In this document: one piece after another, positions 50,824-59,788 of the stretch
Layout: each line of letters starts with the position of its first letter
Numbering within the stretch: position 1 is the stretch's first letter
The notes under the pieces: generated by a model
What the model was told of the DNA's origin: nothing
Databases searched by the model: none
Seen by the model: only the letters and a program-made list of their open reading frames with translations
Translations under genes and position numbers: made by a program
NCBI GenBank assembly: GCA_035999765.1
Contig: CP108521.1
Coordinates: forward strand, 6,944,001 to 7,008,000
Reading direction: 5' to 3'
DNA length: 64,000 nucleotides
Source of the DNA: Streptomyces sp. NBC_01231
Lineage (GTDB): Bacteria > Actinomycetota > Actinomycetes > Streptomycetales > Streptomycetaceae

Positions 50824-52677
50824 TCACGCCAGACTCTCCCGCCACGCCCGGTGCAGGTCCGCGAACCGGCCCGTGCCCGCGACGAGTTCGGCCGGGGTGC
50901 CGTCCTCGACGATCCGGCCGTGCTCCATGACCAGCACCCGGTCGGCGATCTCGACCGTGGACAGCCGGTGCGCGATCACGACCGCCGTACGTCCCTTCAG
51001 CACCGTCGTCATCGCCCGCTGCACCGCCCGTTCGCCCGGGATGTCGAGCGAGCTGGTCGCCTCGTCCAGGATCAGCACCGCCGGATCGGCGAGCAACGCC
51101 CGTGCGAACGCGACGAGTTGGCGCTGACCGGCGGAGATGCGGCCGCCCCGCTTGCGGACGTCGGTGTCGTAGCCGTCCGGCAGGGCGCTGATGAACTCGT
51201 GCGCCCCGATCGCCTTGCCGGCCCGCTCGATGTCGCCACGGGTGGCGTCCGGCCGTCCGATCGCGATGTTCTCGGCGACCGTGCCCGAGAACAGGAACGC
51301 CTCCTGCGTCACCATGACCACCCCGCGCCGCAGCTCGGGCACGGACAGCTCGCGCAGGTCGACGCCGTCGAGGAGGACCCGGCCCTCGGAGGGGTCGTAG
51401 AAGCGGGCGAGCAGCTTGGCCAGCGTCGACTTGCCCGCGCCGGTCGAGCCGACGACCGCGACCGTCTGCCCGGCCGGCAGCGTCAGGTCGAAGCTCGGCA
51501 GCACCTCGCCGCCGGTGCGGTAGGCGAACCGGGTCCCGTCGAAGACCACCTCACGGCCGGGGAGTTCGGTCTCGAGCGGCGGAAGCTCCCGGGGAGCCGC
51601 CGGCTCCGGCACGGACGGCGTCTGCGCCAGCAGCCCCGCGATCTTCTCCAGCGAGGCGGCCGCCGACTGGTACGAGTTCAGGAACATGCCGAGCCGGTCG
51701 ATCGGGTCGTACAGCCGCCGCAGATACAGCACCGCCGCCGCCAGCACACCCAGCTCCAGCGAACCGCCCGCCACCCGCTGGGCGCCCCACAGCACGATCA
51801 GGGCGACGGCGGTGTTCGCGACCAGCCGGGAGCTGACGACGTAGCGGGCCATCTCCAGCAGCGCGTCGCCGTTGATCCGCTCGTGCCGCTGGTTCAGGGC
51901 GGCGAAGTCGGCGTCGTTGGCGGACTCGCGGCGGAACGCGCGCACGGGGCGGATGCCGTTCATCGTCTCGACGAACTTCACGATGACGGCGGCGATCGCC
52001 GTGGACCGCTTCCCGTACACCAGCGCCGCGCGCCGCCGGTACGTCCGTACCAGGAGGTACAGCGGCACGAAGGACGCCACCGCGACCGCGCCCAGTTCCA
52101 GGTCCAGCCAGAGCAGCAGCAGCGAGATGTAGACGAAGGACAGGATGACCGTGATCAGCTCCTGCAACCCCTCGCTGAGCAGCTCGCGCAGGGACTCGAC
52201 ATCCGTCGTGGAGCGGGAGATCAGCCGGCCGGAGGTGTACCGCTCGTGGAAGTCGACGCTCAGCGCCTGCGCGTGCCGGAAGATCCGGCCGCGCAGGTCC
52301 AGCAGCACGTCCTGGTTGACGCGGGCGGAGGCGATGATGAACGCGTACTGGAGCCCGCCGGAGGCCAGCGCGCACAGCAGATAGCCGACGGCCACGGCGA
52401 CCAGCGGGCCGTTGTCGTGGCCCCGGAACGCCGGTACCGCGCGGTCGAGGGCGTACGCCACAAGGAGCGGGCCCGCCTGCACCGCCGCCTGCTGGAGCAG
52501 CAGGAGCAGCGTCGTGAACGCGACCCGGGCCCGCATCGGGGCGAGCAGGGAACGCAGCAGGCCCGCGGTGGCGCCCGGGGGAGTGGGCAGGACGTCACGG
52601 TCGAAGGGGTCGCCCGACCCGTGCGGTTCCCCGGCCGGCTGCCTCTTGTCCGGTGCGGTGGTCGTGGTCGCCGTCAT
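50824..52677 (-). CDS. ABC exporter half-transporter (ABC3)
   Basis: 617-residue membrane-ATPase fusion. A disordered Thr/Pro-rich N-terminus (about 45 residues) precedes the six-helix transmembrane domain with 'ERYTSGRLISRSTTDVESLR', the typical exporter coupling region. The ATPase has Walker A 'VVGSTGAGKSTLAKLL', Q-loop 'VMVTQEAFLF', signature 'ISAGQRQLVAFAR', Walker B 'AVLILDEATSSLD' and H-loop 'VIAHRLST'. All catalytic motifs are intact. Its start overlaps the ABC4 stop by 4 bp, so the two form a heterodimeric exporter. Its last codons are partly duplicated at 36159-36230. The substrate is unknown. Confidence 0.93.
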   Translation of the reverse strand: MTATTTTAPDKRQPAGEPHGSGDPFDRDVLPTPPGATAGLLRSLLAPMRARVAFTTLLLLLQQAAVQAGPLLVAYALDRAVPAFRGHDNGPLVAVAVGYLLCALASGGLQYAFIIASARVNQDVLLDLRGRIFRHAQALSVDFHERYTSGRLISRSTTDVESLRELLSEGLQELITVILSFVYISLLLLWLDLELGAVAVASFVPLYLLVRTYRRRAALVYGKRSTAIAAVIVKFVETMNGIRPVRAFRRESANDADFAALNQRHERINGDALLEMARYVVSSRLVANTAVALIVLWGAQRVAGGSLELGVLAAAVLYLRRLYDPIDRLGMFLNSYQSAAASLEKIAGLLAQTPSVPEPAAPRELPPLETELPGREVVFDGTRFAYRTGGEVLPSFDLTLPAGQTVAVVGSTGAGKSTLAKLLARFYDPSEGRVLLDGVDLRELSVPELRRGVVMVTQEAFLFSGTVAENIAIGRPDATRGDIERAGKAIGAHEFISALPDGYDTDVRKRGGRISAGQRQLVAFARALLADPAVLILDEATSSLDIPGERAVQRAMTTVLKGRTAVVIAHRLSTVEIADRVLVMEHGRIVEDGTPAELVAGTGRFADLHRAWRESLA

Positions 52678-54473
52678 CGGCCGTCCTCCTCGTCGCTGCC
52701 GGCCATCAGATGGGCGTACTCGGCGTTGGTGCGCAGCAGTTCGTGATGGGTGCCGACGGCGGCGATCCGGCCGCCGGACAGCAGCGCGACGCGGTCGGCG
52801 AGCAGGACGGTCGACGGGCGGTGCGCCACGATGAGGGCGGTGGTGTCCGCGAGGACGTCCCGCAGGGCGGCCTCCACGGCCGCCTCGGTGTGGACGTCGA
52901 GTGCGGACAGCGGGTCGTCGAGGACGAGGAACTCGGGCCGTCCCACGACCGCCCGGGCCAGTGCGAGGCGCTGCCGCTGGCCGCCGGAGAGACTGTGGCC
53001 CTGCTCGCCGACCTGGGTGTCGGTGCCCTGGGGGAGGCGGTGCACGAAGTCGGCCTGAGCCACGGCGAGGGCGCGCTCCAGCTCGACGGTTCCCGCGTTG
53101 CCTCCGGCGCCCATGAGGACGTTCTCGCTCACGGCGGCGGAGAAGAGGGTGGGTTCCTCGAAGGCCATGGCGACCTTGGACCGGAGCTCTTCCCGGGACA
53201 TGGCCGTGATGTCCTGCCCGTCCAGGGTGATCCGGCCCGACGTCGCCTCGTGGAGGCGGGGGACCAGCGCGGTGAGCGTGGTCTTGCCGCTTCCGGTCGC
53301 GCCCACGAGGGCCATGGACTCGCCGGGGCGGATGTGGAGGTCGATGCGGTCGAGGAGGGGCGGGGAGTCCTCGGGGGCGTCGGGGTAGCGGAAGCGGACC
53401 TGGTGGAAGCGGAGTCCGCTGTCCTCGGCGGGCGTCGCGCCGGTACCGCCCCTCGACTCCGGCTCCTCGTCCATCACCTCGAAGTAGCGCTCGGTCGCCG
53501 CGGCCGCATCCTGGCTCATCGCCAGCAGGAAGCCGATGGAGTCCACCGGCCACCGCAACGCGAGGGCCGTGGACAGGAAGGCGACCAGTGTCCCCGCCGA
53601 CAGCTCCCCGTCCGCCACCTGCACGGCGCCCAGCACCAGCGCCGCCCCGATCGCCACCTCCGGGAGCGTCACGATGACGCCCCAGATGGTGGCGAGGAGC
53701 CCCGCCTTGCGCAGCTCGGTCCCCCGCAGGGTCCGGGACAGTTCACGGAACGCCCGTGCCTGGCTGCGGTGCCGCCCGAAGCCCTTGATGATCCGGATGC
53801 CGAGCACGCTCTCCTCGACGACCGTCGTCAGGTCCCCCACCTGGTCCTGCGCGCGCCGCGCCACCAGGGAGTACCGCCTCTCGAAGACCACGCACGTCAC
53901 CATCACGGGGACGGCCGGAACCAGGATCACCAGGCCCAGCGACCAGTCCTGCACCAGCATGATCACCACACCGACGATGATCGTCACGGCGTTGACCAGC
54001 AGGAACGTCAGCGGAAAGGCGAGGAACATCCGAAGCAGCATCAGATCGGTGGTGCCCCGGGACAGCAACTGCCCCGACGCCCACCGGTCGTGGAAGGCGA
54101 CCGGCAGCCGTTGCAGACGCCGGTACAGATCCGCCCGCATCTCCGCCTCGACATGCGACAACGGCCGCGCCACCAGCCACCGCCGCAGCCCGAACAACAG
54201 CGCCTCGGCGCCCCCGAGCAGCAGCAGGTACAGCGCCCCGAGCCACACCCCCGTCCCGTCCCGGTCGGCGACCGGCCCGTCCACCAGCCACTTCAGGACG
54301 AGCGGGATCACCAGCCCCGTGCAGGAGGCGAGCACCGCGACGACCGCGGCGGTCAGCAGCCGCGCCCGCACGGGCCGGACGTACGGCCACAGCCGCAGCA
54401 GGGTTCTTACGGCAGAGCGGTCCTTGGTGGTGACAGGTGTCGTCGGAGGTGTCGTTGCAGGTGTCGTGGCCAT
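52674..54473 (-). CDS. ABC exporter half-transporter (ABC4)
   Basis: 599-residue partner of ABC3. The N-terminus is Thr-rich; the transmembrane domain (about 25-330) has 'DRWASGQLLSRGTTDLMLLR'. The ATPase carries Walker A 'LVGATGSGKTTLTALV', 'VAMAFEEPTLFSAAV' at the Q-loop (Glu where Gln is usual), signature 'SLSGGQRQRLALAR', Walker B 'EFLVLDDPLSALD' (Asp instead of the catalytic Glu) and H-loop 'LIVAHRPST'. These two changes suggest this subunit contributes the weaker nucleotide site. ATG 54473 is chosen over the preceding TTG. It is divergent from the DrrAB-type operon. Confidence 0.92.
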   Translation of the reverse strand: MATTPATTPPTTPVTTKDRSAVRTLLRLWPYVRPVRARLLTAAVVAVLASCTGLVIPLVLKWLVDGPVADRDGTGVWLGALYLLLLGGAEALLFGLRRWLVARPLSHVEAEMRADLYRRLQRLPVAFHDRWASGQLLSRGTTDLMLLRMFLAFPLTFLLVNAVTIIVGVVIMLVQDWSLGLVILVPAVPVMVTCVVFERRYSLVARRAQDQVGDLTTVVEESVLGIRIIKGFGRHRSQARAFRELSRTLRGTELRKAGLLATIWGVIVTLPEVAIGAALVLGAVQVADGELSAGTLVAFLSTALALRWPVDSIGFLLAMSQDAAAATERYFEVMDEEPESRGGTGATPAEDSGLRFHQVRFRYPDAPEDSPPLLDRIDLHIRPGESMALVGATGSGKTTLTALVPRLHEATSGRITLDGQDITAMSREELRSKVAMAFEEPTLFSAAVSENVLMGAGGNAGTVELERALAVAQADFVHRLPQGTDTQVGEQGHSLSGGQRQRLALARAVVGRPEFLVLDDPLSALDVHTEAAVEAALRDVLADTTALIVAHRPSTVLLADRVALLSGGRIAAVGTHHELLRTNAEYAHLMAGSDEEDGR

Positions 54474-54598
54474 CAACAGCGAGCCTACGGACCGGCACTG
54501 ACATCGCCCACCGAGTTTTGGGCCGGACCCGGATCACCGCTGGTCCTATGACCTGCGTGTTCGAGGAGTCGTTCACCGTCGTGCCGCAGGTCGCAGCA

Positions 54599-54624
54599 CG
54601 GCATCAACCGATCGGTTGATGCCG
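54599..54624. promoter_or_regulatory. 26-bp perfect palindrome before the DrrAB-type operon
   Basis: Bases 54599-54624 are perfectly self-complementary; the centre is AACCGATCGGTT and the outer arms are CGGCATC/GATGCCG. Its size and centre resemble operators of TetR-family repressors. It lies 55 bp upstream of the ABC ATPase start, and 126 bp from ABC4 in the other direction. No TetR gene adjoins it, so the repressor must be encoded elsewhere. Confidence 0.7.
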
Positions 54625-54678
54625 CTTCGAGCGCGACGGCCGATGTGCGCGCGGGCCGCTCGCCGGGACGCTGGTGCC

Positions 54679-55587
54679 ATGTCCGTCATCGAAGTCAGCG
54701 ACCTGCGCAAGTCCTACGGCGGCCGAGCCGTCGTCGACGGTGTCTCCTTCACCGTCGAGGAGGGCGAGATCTTCGGCGTCCTCGGCCCGAACGGCGCCGG
54801 CAAGACCACCACCGTCGAGTGCGTCGAGGGCCTGCGCGTCCCCGACGCGGGCCGGATCCGGGTGACCGGCCTCGACCCCGTCACCGAGCACCGGGCCACC
54901 CGCGAGGTCCTCGGCGCCCAGCTCCAGCAGAGCGAGGTGCAGGCCAAGCTCACCGTCCGCGAGGCGCTGGAGCTGTACGCCGCCTTCTACCCGAACCCCT
55001 CGGACTGGCGACCGCTGGCCGAACGCCTGGGCCTGACGCCCAAGTTGGGCACCCGGTTCGGCAAGCTCTCCGGCGGCCAGAAGCAGCGTCTGTTCATCGC
55101 GCTGGCCCTCATCGGCAATCCGCGAGTCGTCGTCCTGGACGAGCTGACCACCGGGCTCGACCCGCGCGCCCGCCGGGACACCTGGGAGCTGATCGAGGAC
55201 ATCCGCGAGCGCGGGGTGACCGTCCTGCTCGTCACCCACTTCATGGAGGAGGCGCAGCGGCTGTGCGACCGGATCGCCGTGATCGACCAGGGGCGGGTCG
55301 CCGCCCTGGACACCCCGGCCGGTCTGATCCGCCGCTCCGCGGGCGCCACCGTCATCAGCTTCACCCCGTCCGAGCCCCTCGACGACCGTGACCTGAACGC
55401 CCTGCCCGCGCTCGTGTCGGTCGAGCAGCACGGGGACGGCCGGATCACCCTCGCCGGCACCGACGAGACCGTGAACGCCGTCATCACCCTCCTCGCCCGC
55501 ACCCACGTCACCGCCCACCAGCTCCGCGTCACCGACGCCACACTCGACGACGCGTTCCTCGACCTCACGAAGGAGGCAGCGGCATGA
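54679..55587 (+). CDS. ABC exporter ATP-binding protein, DrrA/CcmA type
   Basis: 302-residue cytoplasmic ATPase of an ABC-2 exporter. It has Walker A 'LGPNGAGKTTTVECVEGL', Q-loop 'GAQLQQSEV', signature 'KLSGGQKQRLFIALAL', Walker B 'RVVVLDELTTGLDP' and H-loop 'LLVTHFMEEAQRL'. The C-terminal 80 residues are the regulatory extension of DrrA-like ATPases. The ATG at 54679 is preferred to upstream in-frame starts. The next gene encodes its permease, with a 4-bp overlap, and a sensor kinase and regulator follow; the four genes form one operon-like run. The substrate may be a drug, lipid or peptide and is not determinable here. Confidence 0.93.
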   Translation: MSVIEVSDLRKSYGGRAVVDGVSFTVEEGEIFGVLGPNGAGKTTTVECVEGLRVPDAGRIRVTGLDPVTEHRATREVLGAQLQQSEVQAKLTVREALELYAAFYPNPSDWRPLAERLGLTPKLGTRFGKLSGGQKQRLFIALALIGNPRVVVLDELTTGLDPRARRDTWELIEDIRERGVTVLLVTHFMEEAQRLCDRIAVIDQGRVAALDTPAGLIRRSAGATVISFTPSEPLDDRDLNALPALVSVEQHGDGRITLAGTDETVNAVITLLARTHVTAHQLRVTDATLDDAFLDLTKEAAA

Positions 55588-56333
55588 GCACGGCCGTCGT
55601 CGACACCGCCGTACTGAAGACCGAGATCCGGCTGTTCCGCCGCGAACCCGGCAGCCTCTTCTGGATCCTGGGGTTCCCGACCCTGCTGCTGGTGATCCTC
55701 GGCTCGATCCCGTCGTTCCGGGACCACGAGGCCGACCTCGGCGGCCTGCGCACCATCGACATCTACGTCCCGGTGGCGGTGCTGCTCGGGATGATCGTCG
55801 GCGGTCTCCAGTCCATGCCGCAGACCCTCACCGGCTATCGCGAACGCGGCATCCTGCGCCGGATGTCCACCACCCCGGTCCGGCCCGTCGCCCTGCTGTC
55901 CGCGCAGATGCTGGTGTACGGCGGGGCCGCCCTGGTGTCGGCGCTGCTCGCCCTCGCGGTCGGCCGGTACGCCTTCGACGTACGCCTGCCGAAGCAGCCC
56001 TTCGGATACGCCGTCGCCCTGGTCCTGGCGATCCTGGCCGCCCTCGCGCTCGGCGCGGTCGTCTCCGCGCTGTCCCGGACCACGAAGATCGCGGGCGCGA
56101 TCGGCTCCGCCGTGTTCTTCCCGGCGATGTTCTGCGCGGGCGTGTGGGCGCCGGTGCAGACCATGCCGGACCTGCTGGCCCGGTGCGTCGGCTACACCCC
56201 GTTCGGCGCGGCGGCCGAGGCCCTGAACCAGGCGGCGGCGGGTCACTGGCCGGGGTGGGGCCACCTGGGCGTGCTGGCGATGTGGACGCTGCTGCTCACG
56301 GGCGCGGCGAGCCGCTGGTTCCGCTGGGAGTGA
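55584..56333 (+). CDS. ABC-2 type permease, DrrB type
   Basis: 249-residue membrane permease with six predicted helices, including 'SLFWILGFPTLLLVILGSIP', 'IYVPVAVLLGMIVGGLQSMP' and 'LVYGGAALVSALLALAVG'. The central 'TGYRERGILRRMSTTPVRPV' is the conserved ABC-2 loop, and 'GAIGSAVFFPAMFCAGVWAP' and 'YTPFGAAAEALNQAAAG' complete the family pattern. It overlaps the ATPase stop by 4 bp and is followed 3 bp later by the sensor kinase start. It would pair with the preceding ATPase to move an unknown hydrophobic compound out of the cell. Confidence 0.93.
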   Translation: MSTAVVDTAVLKTEIRLFRREPGSLFWILGFPTLLLVILGSIPSFRDHEADLGGLRTIDIYVPVAVLLGMIVGGLQSMPQTLTGYRERGILRRMSTTPVRPVALLSAQMLVYGGAALVSALLALAVGRYAFDVRLPKQPFGYAVALVLAILAALALGAVVSALSRTTKIAGAIGSAVFFPAMFCAGVWAPVQTMPDLLARCVGYTPFGAAAEALNQAAAGHWPGWGHLGVLAMWTLLLTGAASRWFRWE

Positions 56334-56335
56334 GC

Positions 56336-57613
56336 GTGCGCGTGCCCGACACTGGGCCCATGGACCAGGACGTGGCGGGAGTCGAGCGGCGGTGGGCGGT
56401 GGTCAACCACCGGGGCCCGTACCTGCTGCTGCTGGGCGGCGCGATCCTCGCGGTGCCGACCGCGGGCATGGTCGGCATGGAGCCCGGCGACTGGTACGCG
56501 GTCGGGGGCCTGGTCGCCGCCGGCCTGGCGCTCCAGGTCTGGTGGGGGACCGTCGCCGACATGGCGAGCGGCCCGTCCGGCACGAGCGTCTGTTACTACG
56601 CCGTCCGCTGGGTCATCGCCTTCGCCCTCACCTGGATCAACCCGCTCTTCTCGTTCTACGCGTTCACCGGCTACTTCGGCGCCCGCCGACTGCTGCCGCG
56701 ACCGCTGCGGAATGTCGGGCTGTTCGCCACCGCCGTCACCATGTCGGGTGCGCAATCCGGCGGGCTGCCTCCGAGCGGGCGGACCCAGTGGATGCTGTTC
56801 GGGGCGGTCCTCGCGGTCACCGTCGTCCTGGTCGCCGTCGCCGACCGCGTGTTCGCCACGGAGGACGAACGCGCCCGCGTCCAGGCCGCCACCATCGCCG
56901 AACTCGAGCGCACCAACACGGCGTTGCAACAGGCCCTCGACGAGAACGCCTCCCTCCACGCCCAACTCCTCGTCCAGGCAAGGGAAGCCGGGGTCGCCGA
57001 CGAACGCCGCCGCCTGGCCGCCGAGATCCACGACACCCTCGCCCAGGGCCTGACCGGCATCATCGCCCAGCTCCAGGTCGTGGCGAACGCCCCCGACCTG
57101 GACATCGCCCGCACCCACCTGGAGCGCGCCAGCGACCTCGCCCGCCACAGCCTCGGCGAGGCCCGCCGCTCCGTCCACAACCTCGCCCCCGTGGCCCTGG
57201 AGAACGACGGACTCGCGGAGGCTCTGAAGAAGACGGTCGCCGAATGGGGCGAACGGGTCGGCGTGCGCGCCGGGTTCACCGTCACCGGGACGGCGGAACA
57301 ACTCCACGAGGAGGTCGCGGCGACGCTCCTGCGCATCGTGCAGGAGGCCCTCTCCAACGCCGCCCGGCACGCGGCCGCCACCCGGGTCGGGGTGACCCTC
57401 AGCTTCCTGGGCGACGAGGTGATCCTCGACATCCGTGACGACGGCCGCGGCTTCGACCCGCTCGCCGTCCCGCCGCGCACCGGTGCGGGCGGCTTCGGCC
57501 TCGACGGCATGCGCGCCCGCGCCGCACGCATCGCCGGCGCCCTCACCGTCGAGTCGGAGCCGGGGCACGGCACGGCCCTGTCGGCTCGCGTACCGTTGGT
57601 CCGCCATGAGTGA
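56336..57613 (+). CDS. Sensor histidine kinase, NarL/DesK (HisKA_3) type
   Basis: 425-residue membrane kinase. Four or more hydrophobic helices occupy residues 25-175 ('GPYLLLLGGAILAVPTAG', 'WMLFGAVLAVTVVLVAVADR'), followed by a coiled linker ('ATIAELERTNTALQQALDEN'). The HisKA_3 phospho-acceptor is 'ERRRLAAEIHDTLAQGLTG' and the ATPase has 'LLRIVQEALSNAARHAAA', 'DIRDDGRGFDP' and 'GGFGLDGMRARAARIAG'. GTG 56336 is chosen because GGGAG lies 5 nt upstream; ATG 56360 is an alternative. Short sensor loops suggest it senses the membrane, as in LiaS/DesK/BceS-like systems, perhaps through the adjacent ABC exporter. It overlaps the regulator gene by 8 bp. Confidence 0.93.
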   Translation: MRVPDTGPMDQDVAGVERRWAVVNHRGPYLLLLGGAILAVPTAGMVGMEPGDWYAVGGLVAAGLALQVWWGTVADMASGPSGTSVCYYAVRWVIAFALTWINPLFSFYAFTGYFGARRLLPRPLRNVGLFATAVTMSGAQSGGLPPSGRTQWMLFGAVLAVTVVLVAVADRVFATEDERARVQAATIAELERTNTALQQALDENASLHAQLLVQAREAGVADERRRLAAEIHDTLAQGLTGIIAQLQVVANAPDLDIARTHLERASDLARHSLGEARRSVHNLAPVALENDGLAEALKKTVAEWGERVGVRAGFTVTGTAEQLHEEVAATLLRIVQEALSNAARHAAATRVGVTLSFLGDEVILDIRDDGRGFDPLAVPPRTGAGGFGLDGMRARAARIAGALTVESEPGHGTALSARVPLVRHE

Positions 57614-58250
57614 CGAGGCGTTGATCTCCCTGCTGATCGTCGACGACCATCCCGTCGTACGCGACGGTCTGCGCGGCATGTTCGAGTCGGCGCCCGGGTT
57701 CACGGTCCTCGGCGAGGCGGCGAACGGCGTCGAGGCGCTGGAGAGGGCCACCGTGCTCGACCCCGACGTGATCCTCATGGACCTGCGGATGCCGGGCGGC
57801 GGCGGAGTCGACGCGATCGCCGCGCTGGCCCGCCGCGGCGCCCGCGCCAAGGTCCTCGTCCTGACGACGTACGACACCGACTCCGACACCCTGCCCGCGA
57901 TCGAGGCGGGCGCGACGGGCTATCTGTTGAAGGACGCCCCGCGCGACGAGCTCTTCACCGCCGTCCGTGCGGCGGCACAGGGCCGTACCGTCCTGTCCCC
58001 GGCCGTCGCCTCCCGCCTGGTCTCCGCGGTCCGCACGCCCCGCGCCCCCGGCAAGGAGCCCCTCTCCGCCCGCGAGCGCGAGGTGCTGGCCCTGGTCGCC
58101 AAGGGCACCTCCAACCGCGAGATCGCCCGCGAGCTGTTCATCAGCGAGGCCACCGTGAAGACCCATCTCACCCACCTGTACGCCAAGCTGGGCGTCAAGG
58201 ACCGTGCGGCGGCGGTGGCGACGGCGTACGACCGCGGGATCCTGGGCTGA
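57606..58250 (+). CDS. Response regulator, NarL/LuxR type
   Basis: 214-residue response regulator. The receiver has 'SLLIVDDHPVVRDGLRGMF', phospho-acceptor Asp in 'PDVILMDLRMPGGGG', Thr in 'VLVLTTYDTD' and Lys in 'GYLLKDAPRDEL'. The LuxR-type helix-turn-helix follows: 'LSAREREVLALVAKGTSNRE' then 'IARELFISEATVKTHLTHLY'. It overlaps the kinase gene by 8 bp and closes the drr-kinase-regulator operon. The DrrAB-type exporter upstream is the probable target, in which case the loop is self-regulated. The stop directly abuts the stop of the convergent sulfatase gene. Confidence 0.94.
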   Translation: MSDEALISLLIVDDHPVVRDGLRGMFESAPGFTVLGEAANGVEALERATVLDPDVILMDLRMPGGGGVDAIAALARRGARAKVLVLTTYDTDSDTLPAIEAGATGYLLKDAPRDELFTAVRAAAQGRTVLSPAVASRLVSAVRTPRAPGKEPLSAREREVLALVAKGTSNREIARELFISEATVKTHLTHLYAKLGVKDRAAAVATAYDRGILG

Positions 58251-59666
58251 TCAGGAGGCCGGGTAGGGCAGCAGCCCGCCGGCGGTCTTCTCCCAGGCGG
58301 TCTTCAGCTCGGCCAGCACCTCGGGCCTGTCCGGGGCGAGATCGGCCTGCTCGCGCAGGTCGGCGGCCAGATTGTAGAGGTGGTCCTGGCCGGCGTCGTC
58401 CTGGTAGTACTTCCAGTCCCCGCGGCGCAGGGCCCGGTTGGCCCGCACCCGCCAGAACAGGTCCCGCTCCGGCAGCTCCTCGCCCCGCAGCAGATATCCG
58501 GCCAGGCTGGTGCCGTCCAGCGGGTACGCCGGGTCGGGCCGGGCGCCGCCCAGCTCCAGCAGGGTCGCCGTCCAGTCGGGGGAGAAGTTCGGCTCGTGGC
58601 TGACCTGGTGGCCGTCGATCCGGGCGGGCCAGCGCACGATCGTCGGCACCCGGATGCCGCCCTCCTGGAGGACGAACTTCTCGCCGGAGAGCGGCCAGAG
58701 GTACGACCAGCGCTCGCCGCCGTTGTCGCTGGCGAACAGCACCAGGGTGTTCTCCTCCTGCCCGGACCGGCGCAGCGCGGCCAGCACCTCGCCGACGGCC
58801 GCGTCGAGGCTCTGCACCATCTGCGTGTACTTCTCGACCGAGCCGCCGTCGAAGTGGTTGAGCGCGGCCGAGACCTCCGCCTGGCTCTTCGCGGCCCGGA
58901 TCTTCGCCGCGATCTCCGCGCCGGTCTCCTCGTCGCCCTCCGCCAGCCAGGGCCAGTGCGGGGTGGTGAAGTTGAGGTTCAGCAGCCAGGGCCTGTCGTG
59001 GTCCCGGCCGACGTACTCGACGGCCCGCTCGGTCAGGACCTCGGTGTAGTAGCGCAGGTCCTTGTACTCGGCGTCGCCCTCGTAGAGGTCGTAGGTGCCC
59101 AGCTGGCCGAGCTTGGAGTAGTACTCCAGCACGCCCCCGAAGTTGCCGAAGAACTCGTCCCAGCCCGACTTGGTGGGGCTGTGGTCGGGGAGCCAGCCGC
59201 AGTGCCATTTGCCGATCAGGGCGGTGGCGTACCCGGCCTTCTTCAGCAGGGAGGCCAGGGTGGGGTGATTCGGGTCCAGCCCCTGCGACGTGTTGGCGAC
59301 GGGCTCGGCGAGGCCACCGGGCGTACGCCCCGGATAGCGCCCGGTGTACAGGCTGAACCGGGTCGGGGAGCAGGTCGCCGACCCGGAGTACGCGTCGGTG
59401 AAGCGCACCCCCTGCCGGGCCAGCCGGTCCAGGTTCGGTGTCTTGATGTGCGGGGCGCCGTAGGAGGAGAGGTCGGCCCAGCCGAGGTCGTCCCCGAGGA
59501 TGACCAGCAGGTTGGGGCGCTTGCCGGAGGCGGCGGGGCGTGCCGTGAAGGGGCGTTCGGCAGGGGCGGTGTCGGCGGCCTCGGCGGCGGTGGCCGTACC
59601 GGCGACGGCGGTCACCGCACCGCCACCGACGAGCCCACCGAAGGTACGACGGGATATTTCGGGCAT
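58251..59666 (-). CDS. Tat-exported sulfatase
   Basis: 471-residue sulfatase that would hydrolyse sulfate esters outside the cell. The N-terminus is a twin-arginine signal ('SRRTFGGLVGGGAVTAVAGT', cleavage near ATAAEAA). Metal ligands are in 'LLVILGDDLGWADLSSYG'. The catalytic loop 'CSPTRFSLYTGRYPG' carries the CxPxR motif whose Cys is converted to formylglycine. 'LIGKWHCGW' and 'FASDNGGERW' are further conserved blocks. Length is typical. No formylglycine-generating enzyme is seen nearby. It lies 122 bp downstream of glgX on the same strand, so the two may be co-transcribed. The sugar or aryl substrate is unknown. Confidence 0.93.
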   Translation of the reverse strand: MPEISRRTFGGLVGGGAVTAVAGTATAAEAADTAPAERPFTARPAASGKRPNLLVILGDDLGWADLSSYGAPHIKTPNLDRLARQGVRFTDAYSGSATCSPTRFSLYTGRYPGRTPGGLAEPVANTSQGLDPNHPTLASLLKKAGYATALIGKWHCGWLPDHSPTKSGWDEFFGNFGGVLEYYSKLGQLGTYDLYEGDAEYKDLRYYTEVLTERAVEYVGRDHDRPWLLNLNFTTPHWPWLAEGDEETGAEIAAKIRAAKSQAEVSAALNHFDGGSVEKYTQMVQSLDAAVGEVLAALRRSGQEENTLVLFASDNGGERWSYLWPLSGEKFVLQEGGIRVPTIVRWPARIDGHQVSHEPNFSPDWTATLLELGGARPDPAYPLDGTSLAGYLLRGEELPERDLFWRVRANRALRRGDWKYYQDDAGQDHLYNLAADLREQADLAPDRPEVLAELKTAWEKTAGGLLPYPAS

Positions 59667-59788
59667 GCGGAGTCCTTGGTGCGGAAGGCGAAGGAGGGCG
59701 AGCACATGGCGCGCGGCTTCCATGTGATCAGCCGACCGACCTCAGGACCAGGGATCCCACCCGGAGTTCATGGGGCTGAAACGTTGCC

